DNA from: Gaiellasilicea sp039914895
GTDB taxonomy: Bacteria; Actinomycetota; Thermoleophilia; Gaiellales; Gaiellaceae
Assembly: GCA_039914895.1 (NCBI GenBank)
Contig: JBDSOJ010000226.1
Span: forward strand, 1-29,999
Length of the DNA: 29,999 bases
Reading direction: 5' to 3'
Both the position numbers and the translations under genes were made by a program. Below the pieces are notes generated by a model. That model worked only from the letters and a program-made list of their open reading frames with translations, did no database searches and had not been told where the DNA came from. Below, piece after piece: positions 15,879 to 24,410 of this stretch; positions within the stretch are counted from its first letter, which is position 1, and the number at the start of each line of letters is the position of its first letter.

Positions 15879-17055
15879 CTCTTGCTCCTTTCGCGATCAG
15901 GGCACGGAGCTCGTCGTCGGAGACAAGCCGCCGCCTCTTCGTGCCGAGCGCCTTGACGGCGGCCAGCAGCTCGGCGTACCGCTCCTCGGGGACGTCCAGC
16001 CCGAGCTCCTCGACCTTGAGCCGGATCGAGTCTAGGCCGCTCTTCTTCCCGAGCACGATCCCCCGCTCCGCGCCGACGAGGGCCGACGAGTACGGCTCGA
16101 TCGCGGGCGGGTCGTGGAACTGGCTTGCGACCGCGCCGCTCTCGCGCGTGAAGAGGTTGGCGCCGGTCAGCGGCGTCCAGGGGGCGAGCTCGTAGCCGGA
16201 GCGCGTGCGGACGACCTCAGCGAGGGCGCGGGCGCGGGCGAGGTCGAGCCGCGTCGGGATCCCGTACAGCGCCTCGAGCGCGAGCGCGACCTCGAGCAGG
16301 TTGGCGTTGCCGGCCCGCTCCCCCATCCCGTTCACCGTCCCCTGCACCCAGGTCGCGCCCGCCTGGACGGCGGCGACCGCCGCGGCGGTGGCGAGCCCGA
16401 AGTCGTCGTGGCCGTGCCAGTGGACGGGCACGTCGAGCCAGTCGACCGCCTGCCCGACGAGATACGCAGCGCCTTCGGGCGTCGCGATCCCGATCGTGTC
16501 GACGACGACGGCCTCCGTCGCGCCCGCATCGACGGCGGCCTCGTAGGCGCGCCGGAAGTAGGCGAGGTCGGCGCGCGAGCCGTCGACGCCGAAAAAGGCG
16601 ACGGTGATCCCCTCGCCGGCAGCGAAGGAGACGGCCTTGCGGATTCGGCCGAGCATGTCCTCGTGCGAGACGCCGAGCGCGGCGAGCTTCGCGTCCGAGA
16701 TCGGGCTCTCGATCACGGCCGCGCGCACGCCGAGCTCCGCGAGCTGCTCGACGTCCGCCTGCACGGCCCGGGCGAAGCCCCAGACCTCGGCGCGCAGACC
16801 GGCGCCCGCGATCAGGCGGATCGCCTTCTCGTCCTCCGCCGAGACGCGCGCGAAGCCGGCCTCGATCCGGTCGACGCCCGCCTCGTCGAGCGCGCGGGCG
16901 ATCTCGAGCTTGTCCCGCGGCGAGAGGACGACGCCGACCGTCTGCTCGCCGTCGCGGAGTGTCGTGTCGTAGAGGCCGACGGTCGTGTGCGATTGCGGCT
17001 CGAGCGCGCGCGCGTTCAGCTCGCCGGTCCAGACCTGGTCGCGATCGAGCGTCAC
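15862..17055 (-). CDS. Homocitrate/2-isopropylmalate-synthase-family (HMGL-like) enzyme
   Basis: 397 residues. The N-terminal TIM barrel starts GLYDTTLRDGEQT with Arg34-Asp35. It has the metal-binding HGHDDFG (His214, His216) and the family signature VNGMGERAGNANL. The family joins acetyl-CoA to a 2-oxo acid (or cleaves the reverse product). The protein lacks the ~100-residue LeuA allosteric domain, so it resembles homocitrate or citramalate-type synthases and NifV-like proteins more than leucine LeuA. GTG 17055 overlaps the upstream gene's stop by GTGA and has GAGG 8 nt upstream; GTG 17064 is an alternative. In this operon it may use an oxo acid made during catabolism, which is inference. 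Confidence 0.85.
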   Translation of the reverse strand: MTLDRDQVWTGELNARALEPQSHTTVGLYDTTLRDGEQTVGVVLSPRDKLEIARALDEAGVDRIEAGFARVSAEDEKAIRLIAGAGLRAEVWGFARAVQADVEQLAELGVRAAVIESPISDAKLAALGVSHEDMLGRIRKAVSFAAGEGITVAFFGVDGSRADLAYFRRAYEAAVDAGATEAVVVDTIGIATPEGAAYLVGQAVDWLDVPVHWHGHDDFGLATAAAVAAVQAGATWVQGTVNGMGERAGNANLLEVALALEALYGIPTRLDLARARALAEVVRTRSGYELAPWTPLTGANLFTRESGAVASQFHDPPAIEPYSSALVGAERGIVLGKKSGLDSIRLKVEELGLDVPEERYAELLAAVKALGTKRRRLVSDDELRALIAKGARDVRSP

Positions 17056-18215
17056 GCTGTACACCTCACGATCCCGTCCGGGAAGCTGCAGAGCCGCTCG
17101 GCTCCGCTCTCCGTGATCAGAAAGTTGTCCTCGACGCGGAGGCCGCCGCCCTCGGGCCAGTAGACACCCGGTTCGATCGCGAGCACCATGCCTGCCTCGA
17201 TCGTGCCACCACCGGCCTGGTGCGCGTAGGGCGGCTCGTGCGCGCGCGCTCCGACGCCGTGGCAAATCGGATGGCTCGGCTGGCCGGGATAACCCATCTC
17301 CGCGAGCCCGTCGCGCACGCTGCGGTCGAGCTCCGCCAGGCTCGCGCCGGAGCGGCAGAAGGCGACCGCCGCCTCGTAGACCTCGAGCAGCTGCCGCTCC
17401 AGCTCGGCGTAGCGCTCGTCGAGCTCGCCGGGGACGAGGTTCTTCGTGTGGTCGCACCAGTAGCCGTCGGCGCAGACCCAGATCTCGAACAGCGTCGGCT
17501 CGTGCTCGGCGACGGGCCGGCTGCCGGTGGCCGTGAAGGTGCGGATCCCCTCGCCCGACCAGACGAGCGAGAACCCATGCGCAAGCTCGACCTTGTCCTC
17601 GAAGCCCGTGCCGTTGGCGTGCACCCAGCCGTTCCAGAGCGCACCCGCCTCGCTCTCGCGCATCCCCGGCCGCAGCTCGCCCTGCAGGTGCTCCATCGCC
17701 CCCGCGGCGATCTCGTTCGCGAGCCGCATCCGCTCGACCTCCTGCGCCGTCTTGACCGCGCGGGCGCCGTTCAGGAGCGGCGTCGCGTCGACGGCGTCCG
17801 GGAACGCGTCGAACCAGGCCTTCGGGAAGGTCGTCGGCTCGCCCACCATCCGGTCGGCCGCCTGGGTCCCGAGCGAGAGCTCGATCCCGACCCGGTCGTA
17901 GCCACCGGCGAGCTGGCGCGCGAGGTCGAGTGCCCGCAGGCCCGGCGGGCGAGGGTCGCCCGGGTCGTAACCGTGGAAGAGCCGGAGGTCGGTCGTCCAG
18001 GCCGTCCGCTCCGCGTCGGCCTCGGAGGCCTCGAGGCAGATCAGCACCGGGTCGCCCTCACGCGGGAAGACGACGGCGTCGTAGCCCTTCATCCCCCAGA
18101 AGCTCGTCAAGTAGAGGACGTTGTCGGGCGCGCGGACGACGAGCGCGTCGAGCTCCTGCTCGGCCATCAGCGCCCGCACCCGGTCGAGCTTCGCGTCGTC
18201 GCGCGCCCAGCTCAT
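17052..18215 (-). CDS. M24-family aminopeptidase P/Xaa-Pro-dipeptidase-like hydrolase
   Basis: 387 residues with an N-terminal creatinase domain (to ~150) and a C-terminal pita-bread domain. Metal-site positions are largely intact: Glu244 in place of the first Asp (LFEIWV), Asp255 (GYWCDHTKN), His319 (CHGVG), Glu348 (AIEPGVY) and Glu362 (RVEDNF). A metal-dependent hydrolase cleaving a peptide or amide-like C-N bond is therefore plausible, unlike the metal-less relative at 7864-8937. ATG 18215 is only 15 bp downstream of a 19-bp palindrome, and no clear Shine-Dalgarno sequence is present. It is the first gene of a three-gene unit with the synthase and RidA. Confidence 0.88.
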   Translation of the reverse strand: MSWARDDAKLDRVRALMAEQELDALVVRAPDNVLYLTSFWGMKGYDAVVFPREGDPVLICLEASEADAERTAWTTDLRLFHGYDPGDPRPPGLRALDLARQLAGGYDRVGIELSLGTQAADRMVGEPTTFPKAWFDAFPDAVDATPLLNGARAVKTAQEVERMRLANEIAAGAMEHLQGELRPGMRESEAGALWNGWVHANGTGFEDKVELAHGFSLVWSGEGIRTFTATGSRPVAEHEPTLFEIWVCADGYWCDHTKNLVPGELDERYAELERQLLEVYEAAVAFCRSGASLAELDRSVRDGLAEMGYPGQPSHPICHGVGARAHEPPYAHQAGGGTIEAGMVLAIEPGVYWPEGGGLRVEDNFLITESGAERLCSFPDGIVRCTA

Positions 18216-18229
18216 GCCGCGGCCAGACT

Positions 18230-18248
18230 TTGTGTTTCAGAAACACAA
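18230..18248. promoter_or_regulatory. 19-bp perfect palindrome TTGTGTTTCAGAAACACAA (operator candidate)
   Basis: Arms of 9 bp (TTGTGTTTC / GAAACACAA) around a single central A, immediately upstream of the aminopeptidase-like gene. The loop of 1 nt is too short for an RNA hairpin of full length, so a DNA site for a dimeric repressor is more likely. A second related palindrome lies 70 bp (centre to centre) upstream. Confidence 0.6.
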
Positions 18249-18296
18249 GGCACCCTCCACCCCGCCCGAACCTGCAAGGTTGCGCGGGTCGAAAGG

Positions 18297-18321
18297 AGCT
18301 TGTGTTTCAGGAACACAAGCT
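18297..18321. promoter_or_regulatory. 25-bp near-perfect palindrome, second copy of the same motif
   Basis: Arms of 12 bp centred at A18309 share the core TTGTGTTTC and read AGCTTGTGTTTC on the left side; one pair (18307/18311) is mismatched. It abuts the stop codon of the fumarylacetoacetase-like gene (18321-18323), so it is at the very start of the 105-bp spacer. Together with the 18230 site it frames the only long gap in the minus-strand run, and so marks an internal promoter or control point. Confidence 0.6.
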
Positions 18322-19190
18322 CACCAGCGCACACGCGGGGGTGCGGGCCCACCGTGCGCCTCCTGCCAGCCGATCACCGGGTTGCGCAGCACGCCGATCC
18401 GCTCGATTTCCGCCTCGATCACGTCGCCCGGCTTGAGGTAGAGCGAGGCCGCATCTGCGGAGAAGCCGGCAACGCCCGAGACCGTCCCGGTCGAGAGCAC
18501 GTCGCCGGCCGAGTAGCCGAGCGCCGAGTAGTGCGACAGGATCTCTGGGATCGTCACGCTCATCCGGCTGGAATGGGATGTCTGTCGGGTCTCACCGTTG
18601 ACGCGCAGTTCCATCGCCAGGTTGTGCGGGTCGGGAACCTCGTCGGGCGTCACGATCCAGGGGCCGAGCGGGCAGAACGTGTCGATCGCCTTGCAGAAGC
18701 TGAAGACGCCTGAACGCATCTCGCGGCGCTGGATGTCGCGGGCGGTGATGTCGTTGAAGATCACGTAGCCGGCGACGTAGTCCATCGCCTCCTCGGGGGG
18801 AAACCACTTGCCCGCCTTGCTCAGGACGACTGCGAGCTCGAGCTCGTAGTCAAGCTCCTCGGTCAGGTGCTCGGGATAGACAACGGGCTCGTCAGGCCCG
18901 ACGATCGCGTCGACATTCTGGAAGAAGACGATCCAAGGCGCGATCTCGTGCGACCAGTTGACCGTCTTCGAGTCCTCCTCGTGCTCGCGGAAGTTGCCGG
19001 CCGTGTGGAAGAACTTCTTCGGCACGATCGGGGCGCGCAGGCGGGTCTCGGCAAGCGGCACGCGCTCCCCGGTCTCGTCGGCGCTTCCGCGCTCGAAGTA
19101 CTCGCGCATCGTGGGAACGTCGAGGACGGCGACCTCCTCGCCGTCGAGATACCCGACGCGCCGGTCCTCACCGAAGCTAACGAGCTTCAC
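18321..19190 (-). CDS. Fumarylacetoacetate-hydrolase-family protein
   Basis: 289 residues. It has the FAH-family core: FHTAGNFREHEED (61-73), the metal ligands Glu116 and Glu118 in ELDYELELAVVL, and Asp147 in FNDITARDIQRREM. KAIDTFCPLGPWIV and VLSTGTVSGVAG follow. The family cleaves or decarboxylates C-C bonds in diketo acids, or acts as ureidoglycolate lyase-like or 2-hydroxyhepta-dienoate isomerase enzymes. It starts at GTG 19190 overlapping the M20 gene stop by GTGA. A lower-pathway hydrolase or lyase after ring opening fits the context. Confidence 0.9.
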   Translation of the reverse strand: MKLVSFGEDRRVGYLDGEEVAVLDVPTMREYFERGSADETGERVPLAETRLRAPIVPKKFFHTAGNFREHEEDSKTVNWSHEIAPWIVFFQNVDAIVGPDEPVVYPEHLTEELDYELELAVVLSKAGKWFPPEEAMDYVAGYVIFNDITARDIQRREMRSGVFSFCKAIDTFCPLGPWIVTPDEVPDPHNLAMELRVNGETRQTSHSSRMSVTIPEILSHYSALGYSAGDVLSTGTVSGVAGFSADAASLYLKPGDVIEAEIERIGVLRNPVIGWQEAHGGPAPPRVRW

Positions 19191-20368
19191 CCGCAGATCC
19201 TCTGCGCCGCACGGGCGTAGACCTCGGCGATCTTGACCAGCCCGTCGATCTCGAGATTCTCGCCGTATTCCGGATCGGGCAGTCCGGACGACGTGCCGTA
19301 ATTGACGGTCGCGATCCCGTATCGCGAGAGCACCGACGCATCGGAGAACCAGCGCGTGACGTCGCGTTCCGGCGCGGCGCCGAAAACCTCCTCGTGCGCG
19401 CCCTCCAGCGCGCCGACGAGCGGATGCGACTCGTCGAGCTCGGCGCCCGGCGCCGTTACGTAGACCTCCGCCTCGACCCCCTCCAATCCGCGCGCGAACT
19501 CGAGCGCCTTCCGCCGTGCCACCGCCATCTCGACGTCCGGCGGGACGCGCAGGTCGACGAAGAGGTCGGTCTGATGCGGCGTCCGCGAGACGCGCCAGCC
19601 GAAACCGCCCTGGATCGCACCGACGTTCGCGACGCCGCGCACGGCGCCGTAGCTCATCTCCTCCTCCCACTCCGGCAGCCATGCGAGCACACGGTCGAGC
19701 ACCTCCCGCATCCGCACGATCGAGTTCTCTCCGAGCTGCCCGGACGAAAAGGCGGTGTGGATGAACGGGCCCGACGTCGAGAGACGGAGCCACAGCGTCC
19801 CGAAGTGCGCCAGCACGAGCTTCTGCTCGGTCGGCTCGCCGAGGATGCACATGTCCGCGGCGCCGCCGTGACCGACGAGATGCCGAGAACCGGCCGCGTA
19901 CCCGCGGAACTCGGCTCCTTGCGCGTCTCCCTGCTGCGCCTTCTCGATCTCGCCGGCGACTGCGGCGATCATCACATCACCTTTGAGCGGCGCGTCGCCG
20001 AACGCCCGCACGGCGGCGAGGTAGGCCACGAGCGCACCCTTCATGTTCGAGATCCCGAGCCCGTAGATCCGTCCGTCGCGCTCGAACCCTTCCGGCTGGA
20101 ACCCGGGGATCCTGGCGAGCCACGGCTCGCGGCCCGAGTACGACGTGTCCATGTGCCCGTTGAACATCAGCGTCGGCCCGCCCCCTGTCCCGGCACGGGT
20201 CGCGAGCACGTTGGCGCGCCCGTCCTCGACTTGCTGCCACTGCACGGCGAGCCCGAGTTCCTCGCAGCGCTCGGCGTACCACGTCGCCATCGCCTCTTCG
20301 GAGCCGGTAAAGCTCGGGATCGAAACTGCTGCCAGCGCGTCCGCGACGAGGCGCTCGCGGTCGATCAC
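19187..20368 (-). CDS. M20-family metallo-amidohydrolase/peptidase
   Basis: 393 residues. The first metal motif GHMDTS gives His72 and Asp74. The usual DMKGG is SNMKGAL (Asn108), the catalytic glutamates appear as GEIE (140-142), and GEPTEQ (Glu178) follows. There is a central dimerisation (lid) domain with HTAFSSG, then a C-terminal TSSGLPDPEYGENLEI where many relatives carry a histidine. It belongs to the ArgE/DapE/N-carbamoyl-amidohydrolase superfamily and would cut an amide, carbamoyl or acyl-amino bond. The Asn replacement of the bridging Asp and the altered C-terminal motif mean the metal site is not canonical, although a GEIE/NMKG pattern may define a subfamily. The start is GTG 20368 with GTGA overlap. 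Confidence 0.88.
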   Translation of the reverse strand: MIDRERLVADALAAVSIPSFTGSEEAMATWYAERCEELGLAVQWQQVEDGRANVLATRAGTGGGPTLMFNGHMDTSYSGREPWLARIPGFQPEGFERDGRIYGLGISNMKGALVAYLAAVRAFGDAPLKGDVMIAAVAGEIEKAQQGDAQGAEFRGYAAGSRHLVGHGGAADMCILGEPTEQKLVLAHFGTLWLRLSTSGPFIHTAFSSGQLGENSIVRMREVLDRVLAWLPEWEEEMSYGAVRGVANVGAIQGGFGWRVSRTPHQTDLFVDLRVPPDVEMAVARRKALEFARGLEGVEAEVYVTAPGAELDESHPLVGALEGAHEEVFGAAPERDVTRWFSDASVLSRYGIATVNYGTSSGLPDPEYGENLEIDGLVKIAEVYARAAQRICG

Positions 20369-21396
20369 GACCGGAAGTGCGGCAGAACCTTCTCCCCGAA
20401 GAGGCGGATCTGGTCGTGCCGCTTGTCGCCCCACAGCTCGAGCATGACGTGCGTGCAGCCCGCGTCGCGGTACTCCTCGATCGCGGCGATGCAATCCGCG
20501 GGGGTACCCGCGATCGGCTTGCACTTGTCGAGGATCTCGTCGGTCACCTCGGCTTTGGCCGCGAGCCGCCCGCCCCGCTCCATGGCCTCCGCGACCGGGC
20601 GGATCTCGTCCTGGGTCAGCTCCGCCAGGTCGAGCAGCGTGTCGGCGGCGCCCTGGATGTTCTGCACCTTGTTCGCCAGATACATCCCCGCGATCTCTCG
20701 CGCTCCCTCGCGGCCGGCGGCGCGGTCCTCGTCGATCGACGCGACGACAGTGCAGCCGATGTCGATCTCCGATCCCGTGTTCCCGACCGTGTAGCGGACG
20801 AACGCGGGCGTCGTGATCGACGGGGTCAGGCAGCCATCGGAGATCTCGCCGGCGAGCGCCTGCATCTTCGGCGCGGTCGCGGCGACGTACACCGGCGGCA
20901 CCTCGCGCGGTGTCTGCGCCTCCGCTGAGAGAGCCGGAACCGACGCGCTCCACGTGTCGCCCTCGTATTCGAACGCCTCGCCACCGAGGACTCCGCGGAC
21001 GATCGCAACCGCGTCGCGCATCGGCCCGAGCGTCTTCTTCGTCTGCATCCGCGCGTTGTTGAGGAAAATCTTCGAGGTTCCGAAGCCGAGGATGAACCGC
21101 CCCGGGCCAGCCGCCTCCTGGACGACGCGCGCGTCCATCGCGACCTGCACGGGATGGCGGGTGAACGGCGAGATGATCCCCCAGCCGATCGTCAGCCGCT
21201 CCGTCTCGCGCGCCATCAATGCCGAGACGACGGTCGATCCCCGCGATTCCATCTGGTGCTTGCGCCACCACGGGTATGCCTCGGCGAGCCAGACGGTATC
21301 CATCCCGGCCTCCTCCATCACGCGCGCCGACTCGAGCATCTCGTCGAGCGGCTCCATCGTCAGCTGCATCACGCCGATGCGAAACGGGACCGCCAC
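20365..21396 (-). CDS. LLM-class (luciferase-like) flavin/F420-dependent oxidoreductase
   Basis: 343 residues folding as one TIM barrel of the bacterial-luciferase/F420 methylene-tetrahydromethanopterin-reductase family. Motifs are RIGVMQLTMEPLDEMLESARVMEEAGMDTVWLAE, GWGIISPFTRHPVQVAMDARVVQEAAGPGRFILGFG, a PPVYVAATAPKMQALAGEISDG cofactor-binding region, and AGTPADCIAAIEEYRDAGCTHVML. Family members oxidise alcohols with F420 or oxygenate small molecules with FMN (RutA opens the uracil ring). Cofactor cannot be settled here, but actinobacteria commonly use F420. GTG start; the gene follows the CoxG-like gene by 6 bp. Confidence 0.92.
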   Translation of the reverse strand: MAVPFRIGVMQLTMEPLDEMLESARVMEEAGMDTVWLAEAYPWWRKHQMESRGSTVVSALMARETERLTIGWGIISPFTRHPVQVAMDARVVQEAAGPGRFILGFGTSKIFLNNARMQTKKTLGPMRDAVAIVRGVLGGEAFEYEGDTWSASVPALSAEAQTPREVPPVYVAATAPKMQALAGEISDGCLTPSITTPAFVRYTVGNTGSEIDIGCTVVASIDEDRAAGREGAREIAGMYLANKVQNIQGAADTLLDLAELTQDEIRPVAEAMERGGRLAAKAEVTDEILDKCKPIAGTPADCIAAIEEYRDAGCTHVMLELWGDKRHDQIRLFGEKVLPHFRS

Positions 21397-21402
21397 GACG
21401 CC

Positions 21403-21948
21403 CTAGCTCTGGTCTTGCGTGTTGTGCGTCGGCCCGTCCGGATCGGCCTCGTACGCCTCCGGCGAGGCCGGATGGATTCCCTGCTCGGCGCCGCCGGTAC
21501 CCGCCGCGGCGGCCTCGGACACTTGCTTTTCGAGCGCCGTCAGGACGTTCCCCACCTGCTGGTTGATGATCGGCTGGAGCACGCGCTGGCCCATCGCCCC
21601 GACGGGGCCTGCGATCTTGACGTCGGCCTCCCAGCGCATCGAGGTGCCGCCGCCGCTCTCGGCGAGATGGAACTGCGTCTGCATGTTCATGATCGCGCCG
21701 ACGCCGTTCCCCTTCGCGTTCAGCTGCGCGAACTCGGGCTCGCGTTCCTCGACCTTCTCGAAGTCGACGGTCATGCGCAGGCCGCCGAGGCCGAGTGGGA
21801 TCTTCACCTTCGCCTGCCAGTGACGGTCGTCCTTGATCTCGAAGCCCTCGACGCCGGGCATCAGCTTCGCCATTTGCGCGGGATCGTTCAGCACCTTCCA
21901 GACCACGTCGCGCGGCGCGCTCAGCTCCTTGGTTCCCTCGACCTTCAT
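21403..21948 (-). CDS. CoxG-like SRPBCC protein
   Basis: 181 residues beginning MKVEGTKELSAPRDVVWKVLNDPAQMAKLMPGVEGFE, the hallmark of carbon-monoxide-dehydrogenase subunit G. An SRPBCC beta-grip domain (to ~145) is followed by a helix (QQVGNVLTALEKQVSE) and a ~35-residue Ala/Gly/acidic tail. In known systems CoxG recruits the molybdenum hydroxylase to the membrane respiratory chain. Its ATG 21948 shares ATGA with the large-subunit stop. Confidence 0.92.
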   Translation of the reverse strand: MKVEGTKELSAPRDVVWKVLNDPAQMAKLMPGVEGFEIKDDRHWQAKVKIPLGLGGLRMTVDFEKVEEREPEFAQLNAKGNGVGAIMNMQTQFHLAESGGGTSMRWEADVKIAGPVGAMGQRVLQPIINQQVGNVLTALEKQVSEAAAAGTGGAEQGIHPASPEAYEADPDGPTHNTQDQS

Positions 21949-24410
21949 GCGGGCACGACCGAGACGTTCGCGCGCGTCGATTCGGGATCCTGGATCATCG
22001 ACCAGACGCGGTGGGAAGGGTTACAGCTGTCGTAGACGATCGGCTTCCCGACCGGCTTGAGCGCGTCCTGGATCGCGGAGCAGAGGCAATGGATCCCGCC
22101 ACCGCCACCCTCGCCCATCCCCTTCGAGCCGAGCGGCGTGAACGGCGAGGGCGACTCGATCGCGGCCGTCTTCAAGGCGGGAACGTCGAGCGCGTGCGGC
22201 ACGTGGTAGTCGTAGAAGTTCGAGGTCAGGAGCTGCCCGTCCTCGTCGTAGACGAATTCCTCGTGGAGCGCCGCGCCGATCGCATGAGCGGTCGCGCCGT
22301 GCACCTGGCCCTCGACGATCTGTGGATGGATCCGCGTGCCGCAGTCGTCCACGGCCGCGTAGTCCACGATCTCTACGACACCCGTTTCCCTGTCGATCTC
22401 GACCACGCAGGCGTGGATCTGCGTCGCGTAGGTCAGCGTCAGCTTCCCCATCTTCTTCTCGAGATCGACGTTGCCGAAGTAGGGCCGGTAGACGAAACGG
22501 TGGTTCAGGGTCGGGTTGAAGTCGGGCGGGAGGAAGGCATTGTTCGCGTTCACGATCGCCCCGAGCGCCATAAACGGCAGCGCCGCCTCGGGCGGCCCAT
22601 CCTTGATCCGCGCGAACCCGTCCGCGAGCTCGATCTGCTTCTCCTCGCACTGGAGCACTGCCGCGGCGAGCGCGACCATCTCCGCCCGGAGCGCGTCGGT
22701 CGCGCCCTTGACGGCGCCGAGGCCGGTGACCGCAAACTGGCTCGCGTACGTCCCCGAGAAGCCGGCGTGCGAGTTGAAAAACGTGTCGTGGCCCGGTCGA
22801 ACGTGCACCTGGTCGGGCGAGCAGCCTAGGATGTCGGCGACCACCTGCGAGGCCGTCGTCTCGTGGCCCTGCCCCTGCGGCACTGTCCCCAGCGTCACGA
22901 CGAGCTCGCCGAAGATGTCGAGCTTCACCGTCGCCGCCTCGTTGTTCCCTGAGAACTGGAGCTCCGGGTTGAGCAGCTGCGACTGGCCGAAGTTGTTCGT
23001 GCCGGAGTCGAGCGTCGAGCCGATCCCGACGCCGAGCAGCTTCCCGCGCGCCGCCGCTTCGGTACGGCGCTCCTCGATCGAGTCGTAGCCGATCAGCTCG
23101 AGTGCCATGTCGAGGCAGCGGGCGTAGTCGCCGGAGTCGTAGACGCAGCCGTTCGGCGTCTCGTACGGCATCTGCTCCGTCTTGACGTAGTTGCGTTTCC
23201 GCAGCTCGACCGGGTCGAGGTCGAGCTCCGCCGCGACGATGTCGATGATCCGCTCGGTCAGCCAGAGATGCTGCATCCGCGAGTAGCCGCGGTTCGGCGA
23301 CACCGGCGATTTGTTCGTCGTCACCTGGGTGAAGTCGACGCGGATGTTCCGCCAGGCGTAGCAGCCGGGCGTCACCTGCGCCCAGATGATGCAGCCGAGC
23401 GGCTCGTAGCGCGGGAATGCGCCGCAGTCGTCGAGCGCCTTGACGCTGAAGCCGAGCATCGTGCCGTCGTTCTTGACCGCGACCTCGACGTCGTGAAACC
23501 AGCGCTCGTTGCCGTGCGCGTTCGCCGTGTGCTGATCGGTGCGCCATTCGGTCCAGTTGACCGGCCGGTTCAGCTTCCGCGAGAGCAGGCAGAGCGTGAC
23601 GTAGTAGGGGTGGAGGCAGATCTTGTTCCCGAAGCCGCCGCCGATGTCCTTCGTGATGAACCGGAGCTTGTCGATCCCCGTGCGGAGCGCGGGCGCCATC
23701 CAGATCGCGCCGACGCCGGGCATCTGGTGGTTGCAATGAAGCGTCCACTGACCCGTCGCCTTCTCGTACTCGACGAGCGCGCCGGAGCACTCAAGCGGCG
23801 TCGAGCTGAAGCGGTGGAAGTGAAGCTCGTCGATCGTGACGATCTGATCGGCCTCGGCCTTCGCCGCCTCCCAGTCGCCCCAGTCGAAGACCCCGCTCCA
23901 GACCGTGTTCGTGCCCGCGTCCTCGTGCATGACCGTCTCGTCCTTGACGGCCTCGCGGGCGTCGACGAGCACATCGAGCTGCTCGTACTCGACCTCGACC
24001 AGCTCGGCCGCGTCGCGCGCCAGCTCGCGCGTGCTCGCGCAGACGGCCGCGACCGGCTCGCCCATGAAGCGCGTCTTGCCGACCGCGAGCGCGTAGTCCT
24101 TGATCTCGCTGCCGGGCGCGGTCGACATCTCGAAGAACGGGTCGGTCTGAATCGCGACCTCATCCCCGGTCAGCGTCCCGTAGACACCGTCGAGCGCGAG
24201 CGCGGCGGCGACGTCGATCGAGACGATCTTCGCGTGCGCGTGCGGCGAGCGGACGAAGTGGACGTAGCCCATCCCGTGCCGGCGCACGTCGTCGAAGAAG
24301 ATCCCCTGACCCTGGACGAGCCGCTTGTCCTCCTTGCGCGGAATCGACTGGCCAATGTGGCCCTTCTGGAGCTCGACGGGGGCGGTCGTCGTCGTCTCGG
24401 TGGTGCTCAT
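21945..24410 (-). CDS. Molybdenum hydroxylase (CoxL/aldehyde-oxidase-type) large subunit
   Basis: 821 residues, the normal length for this subunit, binding the molybdopterin-cytosine-dinucleotide cofactor. It has the N-terminal GQSIPRKEDKRLVQGQG, KDIGGGFGNK (255-263), the Q-loop TVPQGQGHETTASQ (509-522) and the catalytic Glu767 in GSKGMGEGGGGG. Where form-I CO dehydrogenases have AYxCSFR and form-II proteins AYRGAGR, this one has NRGYSR (373-378), so calling it CO dehydrogenase is unsupported. It most likely hydroxylates an aldehyde or N-heterocycle at a carbon atom. The start is ATG 24410 (ATGA overlap with the small subunit). Confidence 0.93.
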   Translation of the reverse strand: MSTTETTTTAPVELQKGHIGQSIPRKEDKRLVQGQGIFFDDVRRHGMGYVHFVRSPHAHAKIVSIDVAAALALDGVYGTLTGDEVAIQTDPFFEMSTAPGSEIKDYALAVGKTRFMGEPVAAVCASTRELARDAAELVEVEYEQLDVLVDAREAVKDETVMHEDAGTNTVWSGVFDWGDWEAAKAEADQIVTIDELHFHRFSSTPLECSGALVEYEKATGQWTLHCNHQMPGVGAIWMAPALRTGIDKLRFITKDIGGGFGNKICLHPYYVTLCLLSRKLNRPVNWTEWRTDQHTANAHGNERWFHDVEVAVKNDGTMLGFSVKALDDCGAFPRYEPLGCIIWAQVTPGCYAWRNIRVDFTQVTTNKSPVSPNRGYSRMQHLWLTERIIDIVAAELDLDPVELRKRNYVKTEQMPYETPNGCVYDSGDYARCLDMALELIGYDSIEERRTEAAARGKLLGVGIGSTLDSGTNNFGQSQLLNPELQFSGNNEAATVKLDIFGELVVTLGTVPQGQGHETTASQVVADILGCSPDQVHVRPGHDTFFNSHAGFSGTYASQFAVTGLGAVKGATDALRAEMVALAAAVLQCEEKQIELADGFARIKDGPPEAALPFMALGAIVNANNAFLPPDFNPTLNHRFVYRPYFGNVDLEKKMGKLTLTYATQIHACVVEIDRETGVVEIVDYAAVDDCGTRIHPQIVEGQVHGATAHAIGAALHEEFVYDEDGQLLTSNFYDYHVPHALDVPALKTAAIESPSPFTPLGSKGMGEGGGGGIHCLCSAIQDALKPVGKPIVYDSCNPSHRVWSMIQDPESTRANVSVVPA

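Noticed and set aside
16959..18713. Long plus-strand frame spanning the M24 and FAH region
   Set aside because: Reads across three well-supported minus-strand genes and their control gap, and has no domain features.
21945..24410. Carbon monoxide dehydrogenase assignment for the CoxL-type subunit
   Set aside because: The active-site loop NRGYSR differs from both known CO dehydrogenase-related forms, so only a general molybdenum hydroxylase call is justified.
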